64,000 nucleotides of DNA from Diploptera punctata (Eukaryota; Arthropoda; Insecta; Blattodea; Blaberidae): contig JASPKZ010007538.1 in the NCBI GenBank assembly GCA_030220185.1, positions 179,501 through 243,500 of the forward strand, read 5' to 3'. Below the pieces are notes generated by a model, which was not told the origin of the DNA, ran no database searches, and saw nothing but the letters and a program-made list of their open reading frames with translations. The translations under genes were made by a program, and so were the position numbers. Shown here piece by piece: positions 63,590 through 64,000 of this stretch. Positions within the stretch are counted from its first letter, which is position 1. Each line of letters opens with the position of its first letter.

Positions 63590-63785
63590 ACATTCCATTC
63601 CTCTCTTTCCAATCATTAAGTCTTCATCTCTTAATATCCATTCTTCTTAAGTCATTCACCACATAATCCAACCATCTAAAGTCTTGGTCTTTCTGTCTTT
63701 CTTTACCAACTGGCTTGTCATTGAAAAGTTTTCTGACTATACTATTATCCTCCATTCTGACTACATGTTCCAATCAGAAAATTAT
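63590..63785 (-). pseudogene. LINE C-terminal scrap
   Basis: The minus strand reads EHVVRMEDNSIVRKLFNDKP, then FRWLDYVVNDLRRMD, the W..HV.RM...D.LRR pattern of insect LINE tails. Confidence 0.6.
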
Positions 63786-63837
63786 TCTGATTTTAATTTG
63801 TGCTAAAATATTTTATTTGCCATGTATAACATGCGTC

Positions 63838-64000
63838 TCGCGCCGCAGTGAAATGGTTAAGGCAAGATACCTTGGCGCAGAGCTACGGGACTTGTGCTGG
63901 TTCGAGTCTCCATAGGGGAAGAAATTTTCTCATGGGATTTCGGCCAGTATGGGACCGGTGCCCACCCAGCATCCTGAGGCATTTGGGTAGCTACAATAAG
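63838..64000 (+). mobile_element. SINE-like element with tRNA-like head, cut by window end
   Basis: GAAATGGTTAAGGCAAGATA (A box) and GCTGGTTCGAGTCTCC (B box) followed by GGGATTTCGGCCAGTATGGG. Different body from families A-C. Confidence 0.5.

Overview
The window looks like nuclear DNA of a large, repeat-rich insect genome. Grounds: AT-rich sequence, long introns with GT/AG boundaries, tRNA-derived SINEs, jockey- and RTE-like LINEs, Penelope-like elements (PLEs), hAT, Tc1/mariner, pogo-like and Helitron DNA transposons. The style of the SINE and LINE families reminds me of cockroaches and other polyneopterans, but that is an impression and was not tested by alignment. I see no bacterial genes, operons, CRISPR arrays or rRNA genes.

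One host gene is readable. Four coding exons on the minus strand (61325-61446, 53503-53723, 35382-35517, 31267-31457), all with consensus splice sites and matching phases, encode the C-terminal ~220 residues of a Frag1/DRAM/Sfk1-family membrane protein (DRAM2/TMEM150-like). Its introns are about 7.6, 18.0 and 3.9 kb. Almost every element between 31.5 and 61.3 kb therefore sits inside these introns. The first exon(s) were not found and may lie beyond 61.4 kb or outside the window. The last intron holds a ~327-bp tandem array whose units carry copies of the 3' end of the neighbouring exon together with its splice donor.

Layout. 1-2.4 kb: long inverted repeat with a LINE inserted in one arm. 5.0-27.5 kb: a nested stack, each layer supported by terminal repeats and target-site duplications (TSDs): a TA-flanked pogo-like element (4986-27506) contains a hAT element (5391-27233, transposase at 24.5-26.2 kb), which contains a PLE-like fold-back insertion (5898-24309, 11-bp TSD). 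That in turn contains head-to-tail copies of a gag-only retroelement (intact 480-aa ORF1 at 9447-10889), a palindromic PLE (11.3-14.5 kb) and a jockey LINE (18.4-23.8 kb). 27.5-31.2 kb: MITEs, a SINE split by a fold-back element, and the 3' end of the host gene. 31.3-61.4 kb: the host gene with its transposon-filled introns. 61.4-64 kb: SINEs and LINE scraps.

Three results deserve most attention. First, a ~57-nt module occurs twice beside each gag-only element and folds into a three-way junction with compensatory base changes in all three stems across copies. Second, a family of short fold-back insertions carries hammerhead-ribozyme-like cores, with TSDs of 11 to 21 bp at five loci. Third, the exon-end and splice-donor array lies in the host gene. 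All calls were made by eye from sequence; no alignment or folding program was run.
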